Shown: positions 1 through 8,793, numbered from the stretch's first letter. The stretch is 24,335 nt of DNA from Entamoeba invadens IP1 (GCF_000330505.1 NW_004191755.1:8227-32561); one strand, 5' to 3'. Translations and numbers: made by a program. Notes: generated by a model from the sequence alone, not told the origin.

Positions 1-261
1 TTTTTCAAGAAGAGTTAGCCAGACAATAAAAAAATACGAAAAGATATCCACAAATTTTATTTTTTAATACCTTTCCTTTATATAAAAATCACAAGGAAAA
101 AACTAACCTGTTAACATTAGACCACACTACATTTATACAATTTTCCATCGAGGCTATTACATCTTTAAGTTAAATATTCACAAAACCATTTCAAAAACAA
201 ATTTTTACCCCGATGATGCATTGATTTGAAATTTGCTACCAATTTTCGAATTATTTAAAGG
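1..261. other. AT-rich flank, no gene seen
   Basis: Nothing coding is visible on either strand. It lies downstream of the minus-strand ORF that ends at 262, and I found no continuation of that reading frame here. Confidence 0.5.
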
Positions 262-627
262 TCATTTTAAGTTGTTAACTTTAATACCAACTTTGGTACA
301 ATAGAATTCCGGTTTAACGGTATTTTTATATTTTTGAAATAATTTAATTAATTCAAACTTATCAGAAAGCAATACTCTATTGTATGATCTTTTGACTTGT
401 GTAATAATTGTTACATTTTTTGGTCGTTCTTTTTTTCTTCTTTCAGATTGTAGTGGTATAAAAGGAATAATACGCCGTGATACCATAGGCTCACCTTGTA
501 GAAGTTGTGGAAGGTTTTCTATATAATCGCTTTGAACAATTGGATTTCTTGCATCAAGATATGTGAGTGAACGAGAGATTTGATTATTATTTAAATTAAA
601 GTTGTTTTTATAGTACATATAACTCAA
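262..627 (-). CDS. hypothetical 121-residue protein, possibly a truncated DNA-binding/transposon relic
   Basis: The open frame begins with an ATG at 627 and ends at TAA. I do not recognise the product. The N-terminal third is Asn- and Tyr-rich. The middle has a basic stretch (residues about 62-72, RRKKERPK). The C-terminal 40 residues are basic and predicted helical (LSDKFELIKLFQKYKN, then KPEFYCTKVGIKVNN), resembling the first helices of a transposase-type helix-turn-helix domain that stops early. No downstream exon or continuation is visible in 1-261. It could be a small lineage-specific gene or the 5' stub of a decayed transposase. Composition is only slightly less AT-rich than its surroundings, so the case for a real gene is weak. 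Confidence 0.35.
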   Translation of the reverse strand: MSYMYYKNNFNLNNNQISRSLTYLDARNPIVQSDYIENLPQLLQGEPMVSRRIIPFIPLQSERRKKERPKNVTIITQVKRSYNRVLLSDKFELIKLFQKYKNTVKPEFYCTKVGIKVNNLK

Positions 628-749
628 AGAAAAAACAATGTAAACACATCTTTTGTAATATTTTTTGTTTATTTGAGTTTATTTCATTTTTTGTTTAAAA
701 TAATGGGAAGTTTCAGTAATTAACGACAGATATATCTATAAAATAATCT

Positions 750-1010
750 GTCACAAGTGTTAAAAAACATAAACTTTTTCAAAATATTATTGGTCACTCT
801 CTAATAGATTGCATCATTTCTGAGAAAAATCCATCATTTTTGATATAATTTCCCATCATTTTTTACGATTATTTATCACTTTTATAAAAAATACTCACAA
901 TTTTTCAAACAAATTACTATCACTTCTCAATTAATTCATCATATTTATCAAAAATGTTGTACATTTTATAAAAACAATATCACTTCCATAAATAATACCA
1001 TCACAAGTAG
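750..1010. repeat. degenerate tandem array, unit 20-21 bp, core ATCAYTT
   Basis: The core (g/a)TCA followed by C/T-rich then T/A-rich sequence recurs at about 750, 793, 813, 833, 855, 875, 895 (as CTCA), 919, 938, 979 and 1000. Most spacings are 19-24 bp, with two gaps of about 41-43 bp equal to two units. The core is usually ccATCAYTT followed by an A/T filler. The outer copies both read TCACAAGT. The phase is kept although the filler has diverged, so this is an old tandem array or a phased binding-site array rather than simple AT bias. Confidence 0.5.
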
Positions 1011-1213
1011 ACCTAATTCGACTGTATATTTAGTTTTTGAAAATACTTTTATTGTTGATAAAGAAATAAAATTATTTTATTAATAAAAAAGTTAGTCAAA
1101 AAAGTCGAACTCGACAAGATAAACTATATTTTATAATAAACAACCATGTGTTATTAGTTTCTATTTTAATTTCTATTAAAATTCATATCAATAACAAAGA
1201 ATTCAATTAAAAT

Positions 1214-1270
1214 ATGAGACGTCTCTATTTGGGAACGAATCCTGAATTTGCAGACAATACACATGTAAGT
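1214..1270 (+). pseudogene. exon-like stub, flippase-N-terminus-like, ending at a GTAAGT
   Basis: An ATG at 1214 opens 17 codons (MRRLYLGTNPEFADNTH) that run directly into GTAAGT at 1265. The residues resemble the short N-terminal motif of P4-type phospholipid-transporting ATPases (R-x-(I/L)-Y-(L/V)-...-F-x-D-N), which sits just before the first membrane segment. No downstream exon is recognisable in the following kilobase, so if the resemblance is real this is an isolated first-exon remnant. The match is short and from memory of the family motif; chance is a serious alternative. Confidence 0.2.
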
Positions 1271-1320
1271 TACAACCATAATAGTTCTCTGTTGGTTATA
1301 CACATAAATTTCTTTACATT

Positions 1321-1455
1321 AATTAATCTCTGTACATAGAGATTAATTCAATTCACGAATGAATTGAATAATGACAATTTGCTTTGTAATAATTACTCGG
1401 TTGTGTTGATTTACTCGAACGATGTTTAACGTTCAAATTGTTAGTATAAACTAAC
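1321..1455. repeat. cluster of four small inverted repeats
   Basis: Stem 1 has 11 bp perfect arms at 1321-1331 and 1338-1348 around a 6-base loop. Stem 2 has 10 bp perfect arms at 1346-1355 and 1360-1369 around CGAA and overlaps stem 1 by 3 bases, so the two are mutually exclusive. Stem 3 is GAACG/CGTTC at 1417-1421 and 1430-1434. Stem 4 is GTTAGT/ACTAAC at 1440-1445 and 1450-1455 around a 4-base loop. Nothing nearby identifies a mobile element. Confidence 0.5.
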
Positions 1456-2053
1456 TGTTTTGAAATGCTACATTTTAGTTTTTGATAATTGGATTGTGTT
1501 GTTTTGACTATATAATAATAAATAATTTGTTATGATACTTTCAATTTAATTTCTTTTATATTTTCTAAAACATCATTTTTAAGTACAAAAACAAACATAG
1601 AGCGGTTACAATTGACTTGTATATGACAGCAGCACAACCACAACACAACTATGTTTTTATTAAAAACTTTAATTTAATAGACACGAATTATAAATATTTC
1701 AACTAAAAGATTGGTTTCTTTTTCTGTTGTTTGGTTTTACAAATATTTTCATTTATTGGTTTTGTTTTGGAAATATTTTAAATGTTTATAACTAATAACA
1801 ATAAATATTATCTTTTACTATATTTTTCATTGTTTATTATAGTACTTTTATATAATATTCTTTAACATTTTATAAATAAAATCAATAATTATTATCATGA
1901 TTGTTAATTTAAATAAAATAATTGTGATCTATATTAAAACACACCAATAAACAAACTGACAGACAGTTTTCAATAAAACAAAATACTCATAAATATAGTA
2001 AATATATGAATAAATAATAGCTTTGATGAAATTATAAATAATTAAACAATAGA

Positions 2054-2260
2054 ATGAAGTTAATTGAAGTTGTTTTGTTTCAAACACTCTGTTTATGCAC
2101 CATCGATGAACAGAATCGTTTTAATTATTTACTTGCGAATAATGATTCTTCTGTTCTATCAAAGTATTGCACGTTAATAAAACAAACTAATTTTATCAAC
2201 AATACCAAGTATAGTGATTCAATGTTTTGTTATTGTCCATTCTATTACATTTTATATTAA
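2054..2260 (+). CDS. small ORF, 68 residues, unrecognised
   Basis: An ATG-initiated frame of 68 residues in AT-rich DNA. Its start (MKLIEVVLFQTLCLCTIDEQNRF, residues 1-23) faintly recalls the opening helices of Entamoeba leucine-rich-repeat proteins, which begin with a short Leu/Val-rich helix and a T-(I/L)-(D/E) turn. No repeat follows and the rest is low-complexity Asn/Tyr/Cys sequence. It is either a decayed 5' fragment or a chance frame. Confidence 0.15.
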   Translation: MKLIEVVLFQTLCLCTIDEQNRFNYLLANNDSSVLSKYCTLIKQTNFINNTKYSDSMFCYCPFYYILY

Positions 2261-2869
2261 TTTGGTATATTTAACCACTATATGATGTTTGAAAGTGATG
2301 AAAAGCAACAATAAATCAATTTTAACAAGTAATCGCAAGGTGACAGTATTGTTCTGGTTGATTTCACTTAACCATGTTTAAAAGTATAGTTAATAACAAA
2401 TTATATTTTAACAAGTTAATTTTTTATTTCATCTTTATTAAACAATTTCTAATATTTTATAATATTATCAATTATAATTAATAGTTTTATTTTATATAGT
2501 ATAAATATTATATTATTAAAATATTTTTTATATACTATACATTTTAATATTTTATAATTTAATTGTTAACTGTCATTTTAAGTAGAAAAACGACCACAGC
2601 AAAAAGTTTCTATCTGTGAAGAAAAGGTTTTGGAGATCTCAAAAACAAACAATACTATGAATTTTACTAAAACTACTTTATTTTTGGCATGAAAACAAAA
2701 AATATACCCCTTTATATTTTAAAATGCATTTTTGGGACAAGTTCCAAATTTTTCCCTGTTCCTTGATAGACCCTGCTTACAATTAAAATCATTTAATGTA
2801 AGTTTGAATATTTTATATTTGATTTTTAATTGAAAAAATCATTATGTATGAGGTAATAATGTTTTTGAA
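2261..2869. other. AT-rich intergenic region upstream of the TLDc gene
   Basis: I see no gene here. The part after about 2776 is shared with the inverted copy upstream of the second TLDc gene and so belongs to the duplicated segment. Confidence 0.55.
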
Positions 2870-2920
2870 TGAGATTTATAAAAATTAAATATAAAAACAA
2901 ATAAACTCTATTAACATACA
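2870..2920 (+). promoter_or_regulatory. putative core promoter and 5' leader of the TLDc gene
   Basis: The 50 bp before the ATG are conserved in both TLDc copies (here and, reversed, 12658-12710). They include ATTTATAAAAA, which would fit a TATA-type element, followed by a short A-rich leader and ACATACA just before the start codon. Conservation may only reflect recent duplication, so the promoter role is inferred. Confidence 0.35.
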
Positions 2921-3901
2921 ATGGAAAACGAGTTGACAGCACTCTCAGCACTCTGCACTAACGCAGCAAAGGCGGTGTCAGACCTCAACAAATCTAAAAG
3001 GGAATACAACTTTGTTGACAACAAGTCACTTGACATTGATCAACGCATTGAAAATGCAGAGGGACACTTCGACAGACTCGATGAGGTATTTGATCGAAAG
3101 AAAAACATCACAACTTCACTCAACACAATTGTCACTGATTTGGACAAAACATCCAACAAAATCAAAAGCGAGATGGCTTCATATTCAATACAGAATGACA
3201 ACGACAAGTTGTATGAGATATTCAATATTAGAATTGCACTTTATGAGGAAAAATGCAAAATGGATATTAAACCAATTGAAGATGAGATTAACAGAATCAA
3301 ACAAGCAAAAAACAATAAAATTGATCAAATTATGAAATCGGAGAAATTCATCAATTTAAAGAAACAACACGATGAAGAAGAAGAAGAGAGAATAAAGCGT
3401 GAACACATCACACTTGAAGAAAAAGCCAATCTTGAAAATTTGATGGGGTACAGAATAGAAAGTGTTGTGTTTAATTCAGACATAGACAACTGGTCACAGA
3501 CCACCTCAGTGTTTATTAATAAAATTATGAACAAAAGCAATTTATGCTTTTTGGTAGAAGACACAAATCACAACAAGTTTGGTGGCGTGTTTACTGGAAA
3601 TATAAATGCTGTTGACAATTGGATCAGCAGTGGCAGTTCATACATCTTTTCACTTGTGAGAGGCGGCACTCTGAATCCAAAAAAGTTTGGTAAGAGTGGA
3701 AATGACAATTACGAATTTTATCTTTATTCTCAAGACAGTCAATATCTCTTTATATTTGGTAATGGTCGTGATATAAAAGTGTACAAGAAAGGTGTAAATG
3801 GGAGTCATTGCAATCCATCTACTTACACCGCCAAACACAACGAGTTGACTGACAATGAGAAATTTACACCAAAGAGTGTTGTTGTCTTCCAACTTAACTG
3901 A
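2921..3901 (+). CDS. coiled-coil and TLDc-domain protein (intact copy)
   Basis: A 326-residue uninterrupted frame ending in TGA. Residues about 1-165 are charged and heptad-like, with runs such as DEEEEERIKREHITLEEKA, and should form a coiled coil. Residues about 170-326 form a TLDc domain: a stretch with SVVFNSDIDNW, then LCFLVEDTNHNKFGGVF (the usual beta-strand plus FGG turn), SYIFSL, FGKSGND and a terminal SVVVFQLN strand. TLDc domains are linked to oxidative-stress resistance in animals; coiled-coil TLDc proteins are a large family of unassigned role in Entamoeba. No signal peptide or membrane segment is visible, so it is probably cytosolic. The start is supported by the same ATG and leader in the second copy (12657, minus). 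It is the only clearly intact cellular gene in the window. Confidence 0.85.
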   Translation: MENELTALSALCTNAAKAVSDLNKSKREYNFVDNKSLDIDQRIENAEGHFDRLDEVFDRKKNITTSLNTIVTDLDKTSNKIKSEMASYSIQNDNDKLYEIFNIRIALYEEKCKMDIKPIEDEINRIKQAKNNKIDQIMKSEKFINLKKQHDEEEEERIKREHITLEEKANLENLMGYRIESVVFNSDIDNWSQTTSVFINKIMNKSNLCFLVEDTNHNKFGGVFTGNINAVDNWISSGSSYIFSLVRGGTLNPKKFGKSGNDNYEFYLYSQDSQYLFIFGNGRDIKVYKKGVNGSHCNPSTYTAKHNELTDNEKFTPKSVVVFQLN

Positions 3902-3949
3902 CTTTTTTGTCACTTTTTATTTACATTTTCAAACATTGCAACATGTTGA

Positions 3950-4270
3950 CTCCAAATGTGTATTTTGTAATTTGCCACGTCATCACAATTTGAATTAATG
4001 TACACAGTTTTAACAAAATCTGTCTTTTCGAAGGGTCGGACAGACGTAAAGAAAGAACGGGTTTCACCCCTCAAACCTAACACTGGAACAAACACTCGAT
4101 TAGGATATCTTCGATGTTTCTTTTTTCAGGCATCTCCTCTTTGTGTCTTGTATCTTCTGGAGATGGATTCACGACGCCGCAACTCGCTTTTGCAACAAGT
4201 TTCGACAGTTGCGGCATATCTACTCTTTGTGTCCCGTTGTATCTTTTTGAAGTATGTTAATTGAAAAGTA
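3950..4270. other. GC-richer conserved block downstream of the TLDc gene, coding status unclear
   Basis: This block is conspicuously less AT-rich than its flanks and is conserved in inverted form at 11330-11640. Frames of about 60-90 residues exist on both strands (for example 3998-4264 plus), but 1-base indels between the two copies change every frame after about 30 codons, so no frame is conserved along its length. It may be a non-coding part of the duplicated unit or an eroded exon of another gene. Confidence 0.4.
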
Positions 4271-4783
4271 GTTTGGTATTTTTATTTATTATGGGTTTTC
4301 TCAAACTACAAACTATAGTAATTAACTATTAAAATCATATCAAAATTAATATTTTTCATCTAAAAACAAATAGCACAACTGTTAATATAATTAATTATAA
4401 TTTAATAATTTAGTAACACAATTTATTTTTTAAAGCAAAATATTAAGAAAAGATCAATAGACATAATCACTTAATTAAAATACTACAATTGACAATATAA
4501 TTAATTAACTGTTTTAAATAATATAAGTAAAAAGCACTGCTGACGCTATTAAGATCAGGCGTTTATTATAATCATTAATAAAATTTAGAATAACAAATTT
4601 GTTTTCAAGTAAAATATTCCTATTTTTCCCGTTTTTTTACTGTTTTTTATTTTTAACACAGAGATAGTGGAAATTATTTCAAAATAAAACTATAACGAAT
4701 AGTTTATTTATAATAATGTACCATAAATAAAGAGTTGTGAAAGTGTATTTTTTGGATTTCAATTATCTCAAAAAATTTATTTT
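4265..4783. other. AT-rich spacer between the TLDc segment and the ADH relic
   Basis: No gene seen. The first 250 bp belong to duplication arm 1. The 18 bp at 4361-4378 recur exactly at 19659-19676, with weaker similarity continuing for about 40 bp. Confidence 0.55.
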
Positions 4784-5300
4784 TCAAAAAACAATATGTG
4801 TTGAAGTTTTTGCCTTTGCAAGAACTTCAACTCCCTCAGCCATAGTCTCAGACTTCAACAACATTGCAACACATCGACCATATGGAAGACGGAAAGCGGC
4901 TCCTGTTTTGTGAGCCATTGAGTGAACAATCCCAAGGAATGTGGAAGAAAAGGCCATACCATCAATGGTAGTTGCATTGTGCATCTTCTCTCTTGCAACA
5001 AAACCCTGTTGAATGACTTGACCAAGTCGTCGAAGACTAATTTGACTGCTTCTTTAGCAAGACCGTCTGTGTACTCATTTGCCATAACTGGGACATAAGC
5101 ATCAACCACATGAACCAAAACATTGATACCACAGTCTGCTCGAGCTTTCTTTGATTATGAGACACAGAACATTGGGTTGATGATAGCAACTGATGGAATC
5201 AATGAATAATTTGCAAGTGGACACTTCTTGCCAGTCTCAGTGTTTGAGGTGACAGCAAGTGGAGTGACTTCAGATGCTATGCCAGTGGTCAAAGAACTCA
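4784..5300 (-). pseudogene. iron-containing alcohol dehydrogenase (AdhE/ADH2-type) fragment
   Basis: Read on the minus strand, the segment begins near 5300 with the iron-ADH motif GIASEVTPLAVTSNTETGKK (normally GTGSEVTPFAV), then PLANYSLIPSVAIINP. After an in-frame TAA at 5155-5157 come VDAYVPVMANEYTDG, a frameshift near 5000, and finally MHNATTIDGMAF, FLGIVHSMAHK and the PYGR segment. This is the catalytic core of the iron-ADH half of bifunctional aldehyde/alcohol dehydrogenase, which reduces acetyl-CoA to ethanol in fermenting protists. At least two metal-binding positions look lost: the Asp of the DALTH-type motif is Asn (INVLVH) and the His of the PHG motif is Tyr (PYG). Only about 170 codons remain of the roughly 870 of a full AdhE. 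Truncation, stop, frameshift and lost ligands make it a pseudogene. Confidence 0.85.
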
Positions 5301-8300
5301 TGAAATTAATTTGTGAGAAGTACAAGAAGGATGGCAAAAGTTACACTGAAGAATTCAGATTTGGTAAGACCAAGATTTTCTTCAAGGTTGGTGTTCTTGC
5401 TGAAATTGAAGAGATTAGAGAAAATAGAGTCACTGAAATTGTTGGTGGTTTCATACGTGTGCAAAAGCCATCGCACAAAGAAAGCTTATTGAACAAAAAC
5501 TCGATGAACATATTGCCATTATTGTCATTCAAGACACCATTCACACTTGGTACCAATTCAGAAATTGGGTTTGGTTCAGATTGTTCCAAAAGGTCCAACC
5601 AATACTCAAAAGGAGAGGAGTCAACGAAGAACCGCAGCCAAGGACAAAGAAATTGAAATTTTGAAGAAAAAGCTTGCTGAAGAAATTGCAAAGAGAGAAG
5701 CCGCCGAGAAGGCACTTTCTGAGATGAAAATCAAGAACATCGACTTGGAAGCTTTAGTCCAAAAAAGCTTAAAAAAGACATCAAGTCAAAAAAGTAAAAC
5801 TTGACGAAGCAGATATGAAGTCACAAGAAGACGAAGAACACATTGAGGAACTCCAAGGTAATATTAAGAGAGGAAAGGAAGACTTGGGCAAGTTAACCAC
5901 TGAGTACAAGAAACTTGAAGCTGATAATCAAAGACTTCAAAACGAAATTACTGAGCACAAAGCGACTATTGCTCAGAGGGACAGTGTCATCACTGAGTTG
6001 AACAAAGACATTGAAGATAAGGAAGGCGAAATTTCTGACTTAAAGAAACTTGAAGCTAAAGAAGACAATTCAAAGGATCTTGAGACACAATTGCACGAGA
6101 AGGAAGACGACATTGTTGATTTGGAGAAACACGTCAAGATGTTGCAAAACACCATTTCTGATGTCAACGCACAGAAAGAAAACTCCGGAGCTGTTTAAAT
6201 GATCTTGCCAATATTAAAAATGATTTGAAAAAGACTCAATTGGCTCTTGACGATACCGAGAAGAAACTCGACCAACAAGTTGCTCAAAACAAGAAGGTCT
6301 CAAACGAGAGAGATGGGTATAACCAACAATTGCAAGCTGAGAAGACCAAGACTACTGCTTTGACCTCAGCAAAGAATGCAAGTGATAAGAAGATTTCATC
6401 ATTGAACTCAGAGAAAGACGAATTAGAAGATAAGAACAGAAAACTTGCTGAGTTGGTTAAGAGAATTGAAGATGGTCTGAATGACTCTGATATGTTGAAA
6501 CCATAGAAGGCCGACTACGAAGCTCAAATCCAAGCGTTGAAGGATGACATGGAGAAAATTGTAAAGATGTTATGGAGAAGACTGAAAATCGAATTTAAAT
6601 CAAAAAGACGTTGAAATTCATAACTTGAACGAACAACTTGCCTAAACTGCTGATAAGAAATACAAGCTTGGGGCTGATGCCGAGAACACAAATAAAAGGA
6701 AAGATGCTCAAGAGAAACAACTGATTCAATTGAAAGCTGACAATGACAATTTGACTAAAGCAAAATCTGTTGTCGATGCCAAATTGAAAGATACTGAAAG
6801 AGAAAAAGTTTCTCTTAACGAAGAAGTTGAAGCCGCAAACGAGAAGTTGAGAATTATAAAAACGATTTGGGAAGAACTAAAGCCGAACTCGACCAACTCC
6901 AACAGAACTTTGACTATCTCAAGAAGAATGCCGACACTGATGCTGCTGATAAAAAGAAACTCAATGGAACTGTTAATAAGAGCAATAATAAGATTGAGGA
7001 ACTGAGTGCCAAAGTCGACGAACTCACTGGTGTTATCACAAGAAGAGAACAAGAAGTCGCTGAAGCCAACGAAGAGTTTGAAACAGTCAAGAAGGACAAA
7101 TTTGTGAAAGAAAAGGAGGCAAAGAAGTTGAAAGTGGAAAACGACGAAATTAAAGAGAAGGTGAAGAACTTGGCGAATGACAAAAACCAACTTTCTTCTG
7201 AAAAGAAGAAGCTTTAAGACGAATATGACCAACTCATTAACTTGGTCTCAGCACACGAAGATGAGACCAACAATTTGAATGGTTCAATCAAAAAGTTACA
7301 AAGAGACTTAGAAGCAAACAACACCGAGTTGACTGAATTAAGAGACAGAACAGCTAAGGACAAGAAGAAAATAGCCGATTTGGAACAACAAGTACAAGAC
7401 CTTGAATATAGACCAGTTGGGACTTCAAATATCGACCAAACTGAAGTCATCAAGGAAGACGACATTGCTGATTTGGAGAAGGCGGTTGCTGTGCTGAAAG
7501 ATTAGAACACCCAACTTGATGCTGCTAAGAAGAATATGAAAAAATGGTCTGTCGAAGACGCTTCGAAGATTGAGAATTATGAATCACATATTAAGGCACT
7601 TGAAGTACAAAAGAAGATGGCATTGGACGACAAAGCTAAGGCCGAGAAGACTGCTGCTGACCAATCTGATAGAAGAAAAAAGATGGAAGACCAAGTCAAA
7701 GCACTCAATGCACAAGTCTCATCACTTAAAGTCCAAATCAGTGCACCGGCTTCTGTTGCTCAAGAAGAAGAGAAGAACATGTTGAATGCAAGAATTGCTG
7801 AAATCCAAGCCTAACTTGATGAAGAAAGACAGAAAGCTGACAGTGCAGATGCTGCAAGAAAGGCTGATTCACAGAAGGAACTTGAGAAGGAGAGAGCAAT
7901 GAAACAAAAACCCGACAAGGAAACTCAAAGACTTAGAGCTAAAGTCACCAATTCAGAAGCTAAATTGGTGGACGAAACTGGTGCTACTGGAGCTTCTATT
8001 GCTAAATTGAAAGCGAAATACGAAACAGAATTCAAAGGAATCGAAACAGAAAGGAAGAAGCACAAAACGAGGCCGCTAAAGCCTAGAAACAACATAAACA
8101 GTATGCCAGAAAGGTTGAAGAGGCTGAGAGAAAGCTTGCAGAATTCGAACAGAAGGAGTATACAATTAAAACTCAAATTGGTAAGACACAAGCCGATTTG
8201 AAGAATACACAACAATCAGTTAGAAACTGCTAAATGAGAATTGTTGAGTTGGGAGATCAGGTCAGAAAGGCTGGTGAAGATCTGAAAACAAACAACTTGA

Positions 8301-8331
8301 AGTTGATCGGGTGAGTGCAATTACTTTTTAA
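5285..8331 (+). pseudogene. myosin II heavy chain fragment: motor end, neck and coiled-coil rod
   Basis: The relic starts inside the last part of a myosin motor domain (EEFRFGKTKIFFKVGVLAEI, the converter/lever-arm junction). It then shows a neck segment near 5534-5620 (HTWYQFRNWVWFRLF, a class II IQ-region signature). About 2.6 kb of heptad-repeat rod rich in K, E, L, Q and D follows, as in filament-forming conventional myosin. It is broken by frameshifts (near 5460-5650, 5790, 6190, 6590, 6860, 8060 and 8295) and by in-frame stops TAG 6504, TAA 6643, TAA 7215, TAG 7503, TAA 7812, TAG 8084 and TAA 8231. Most of the motor is missing; the 5' end abuts the opposite-strand ADH relic at about 5285-5300. 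Codon use and GC content remain coding-like, so decay is recent or followed a duplication. Long antisense frames here are shadows of the coiled coil. Confidence 0.9.
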
Positions 8332-8417
8332 GACTAAGAACAATTCGATTTAAGTAAAACACAAAAAGACAAGGATAAATAATTATTATATTTTTGTTAT
8401 AGTTTTTTTAAATTAAA

Positions 8418-8496
8418 ATCTAGTTGAAATACAAGAGTCAAGTTATTAAAAATATGATATTTTTATTATTGTTATATAGTTTAATTTCAACTAGAT
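8418..8496. repeat. nested inverted repeat, MITE-like
   Basis: Outer arms of 13 bp (ATCTAGTTGAAAT) at 8418-8430 and 8484-8496 are perfect inverted copies. Near the centre is a second perfect palindrome, TAAAAATAT-G-ATATTTTTA, at about 8447-8465. The 79 bp could fold as one long hairpin with a mismatched middle. No target duplication was identified. Confidence 0.55.
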
Positions 8497-8528
8497 GCCT
8501 CGAGCCTTTGAAAGATGGACCTTTACTT

Positions 8529-8548
8529 AGAGTCTATGGGTAGACTCT
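8529..8548. repeat. perfect 8 bp hairpin with TGGG loop
   Basis: AGAGTCTA at 8529-8536 pairs exactly with TAGACTCT at 8541-8548 around TGGG. It is less AT-rich than the surrounding sequence. Function unknown. Confidence 0.45.
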
Positions 8549-8724
8549 TATAATTCCACAAGAAATTCTTTTTGCAAACAATTTTCATTTAGTGATGGAT
8601 ATTTCTAATGACAAAAAAAAGATTGGTGATGTTCTCTTTAAATAATAAACCAGAGTTTCGATACATAATCATACAAATTAATAAAGTCATTTTTACTTTA
8701 TATGTAGAACCCAAAAATAAATTT

Positions 8725-8774
8725 AAAAGTAGCGATTCATCTTAACAACATCACTGATGTTTTTTTATTTAAAA
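8725..8774 (-). repeat. inverted segmental duplication, arm 2, part beyond the hAT insertion
   Basis: The reverse complement of this stretch is a weak match to 4519-4560 (shared runs such as TTAAGAT with similar flanks). This suggests the hAT inserted inside the duplicated segment and not at its edge. The match is short and diverged. Confidence 0.4.
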
Positions 8775-8793
8775 CAGGGTCGGCCAAACGATC
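8775..8793 (+). repeat. hAT left terminal inverted repeat
   Basis: Begins CAGGGTCGGCCAA and matches the reversed right end at 15 of the first 16 positions or thereabouts before diverging. The flanking TTTAAAA is the left copy of the target duplication. Confidence 0.8.

Larger units (their letters stand above)
628..2053. other. AT-rich intergenic stretch with array, exon-like stub and hairpins
   Basis: No long open frame is present. The stretch contains the degenerate array at 750-1010, a short exon-like stub at 1214-1270 and a group of small perfect hairpins at 1321-1455, annotated separately. From about 1456 to 2053 I see only AT-rich sequence. Confidence 0.6.
2776..4560 (+). repeat. inverted segmental duplication, arm 1
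   Basis: This segment, containing the TLDc gene plus about 140 bp upstream and about 600 bp downstream, is matched in reverse orientation by 12800-11057. The match is strong over 2800-4518, including non-coding DNA: the sequence around 4260-4440 is nearly identical to the reverse complement of 11340-11150. From about 4519 to 4560 a weaker match continues into the reverse complement of 8767-8725, on the far side of the hAT insertion in arm 2. The outer limits are estimates. Confidence 0.8.
8332..8774. other. AT-rich spacer with nested palindromes
   Basis: No gene seen between the end of the myosin relic and the hAT element. It contains the palindromic structure at 8418-8496, a perfect 8 bp hairpin at 8529-8548 and, at the right end, a short remainder of duplication arm 2. 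Confidence 0.5.

Noticed and set aside
750..1010. The 20-21 bp array as a CRISPR array
   Set aside because: The cores are short and degenerate and spacing is too small for repeat-spacer units; the organism is eukaryotic.
2769..2775. GACCCTG as a solo hAT end
   Set aside because: Only 7 bp match the TIR and the adjacent bases do not continue the match; chance is sufficient.
3998..4264. 88-residue plus-strand frame downstream of the TLDc gene as a real gene
   Set aside because: The inverted copy (11582-11328) agrees for only about 40 residues before a frameshift, so the frame is not conserved.
5228..5290. Plus-strand frame start at 5228 as myosin N-terminal sequence
   Set aside because: The minus strand of 5155-5285 matches the iron-ADH motifs GSEVTP-type and SVAI-x-x-P, so the first 20 or so plus-strand residues are antisense; myosin begins near 5285.
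6726..7232. 168-residue minus-strand frame rich in Phe, Leu and Ser
   Set aside because: It is the antisense shadow of the Lys/Glu-rich myosin coiled coil; other minus-strand frames across 5.9-8.2 kb have the same origin.
5800..8240. Alternative genetic code with TAA/TAG read as Gln
   Set aside because: Myosin and pogo relics would read further, but they also carry frameshifts. The intact frames in the window (TLDc gene, Ulp1 domain) contain no internal TAA or TAG and use CAA for Gln, and the hAT relic has TGA stops in conserved motifs. Decay explains all of this.
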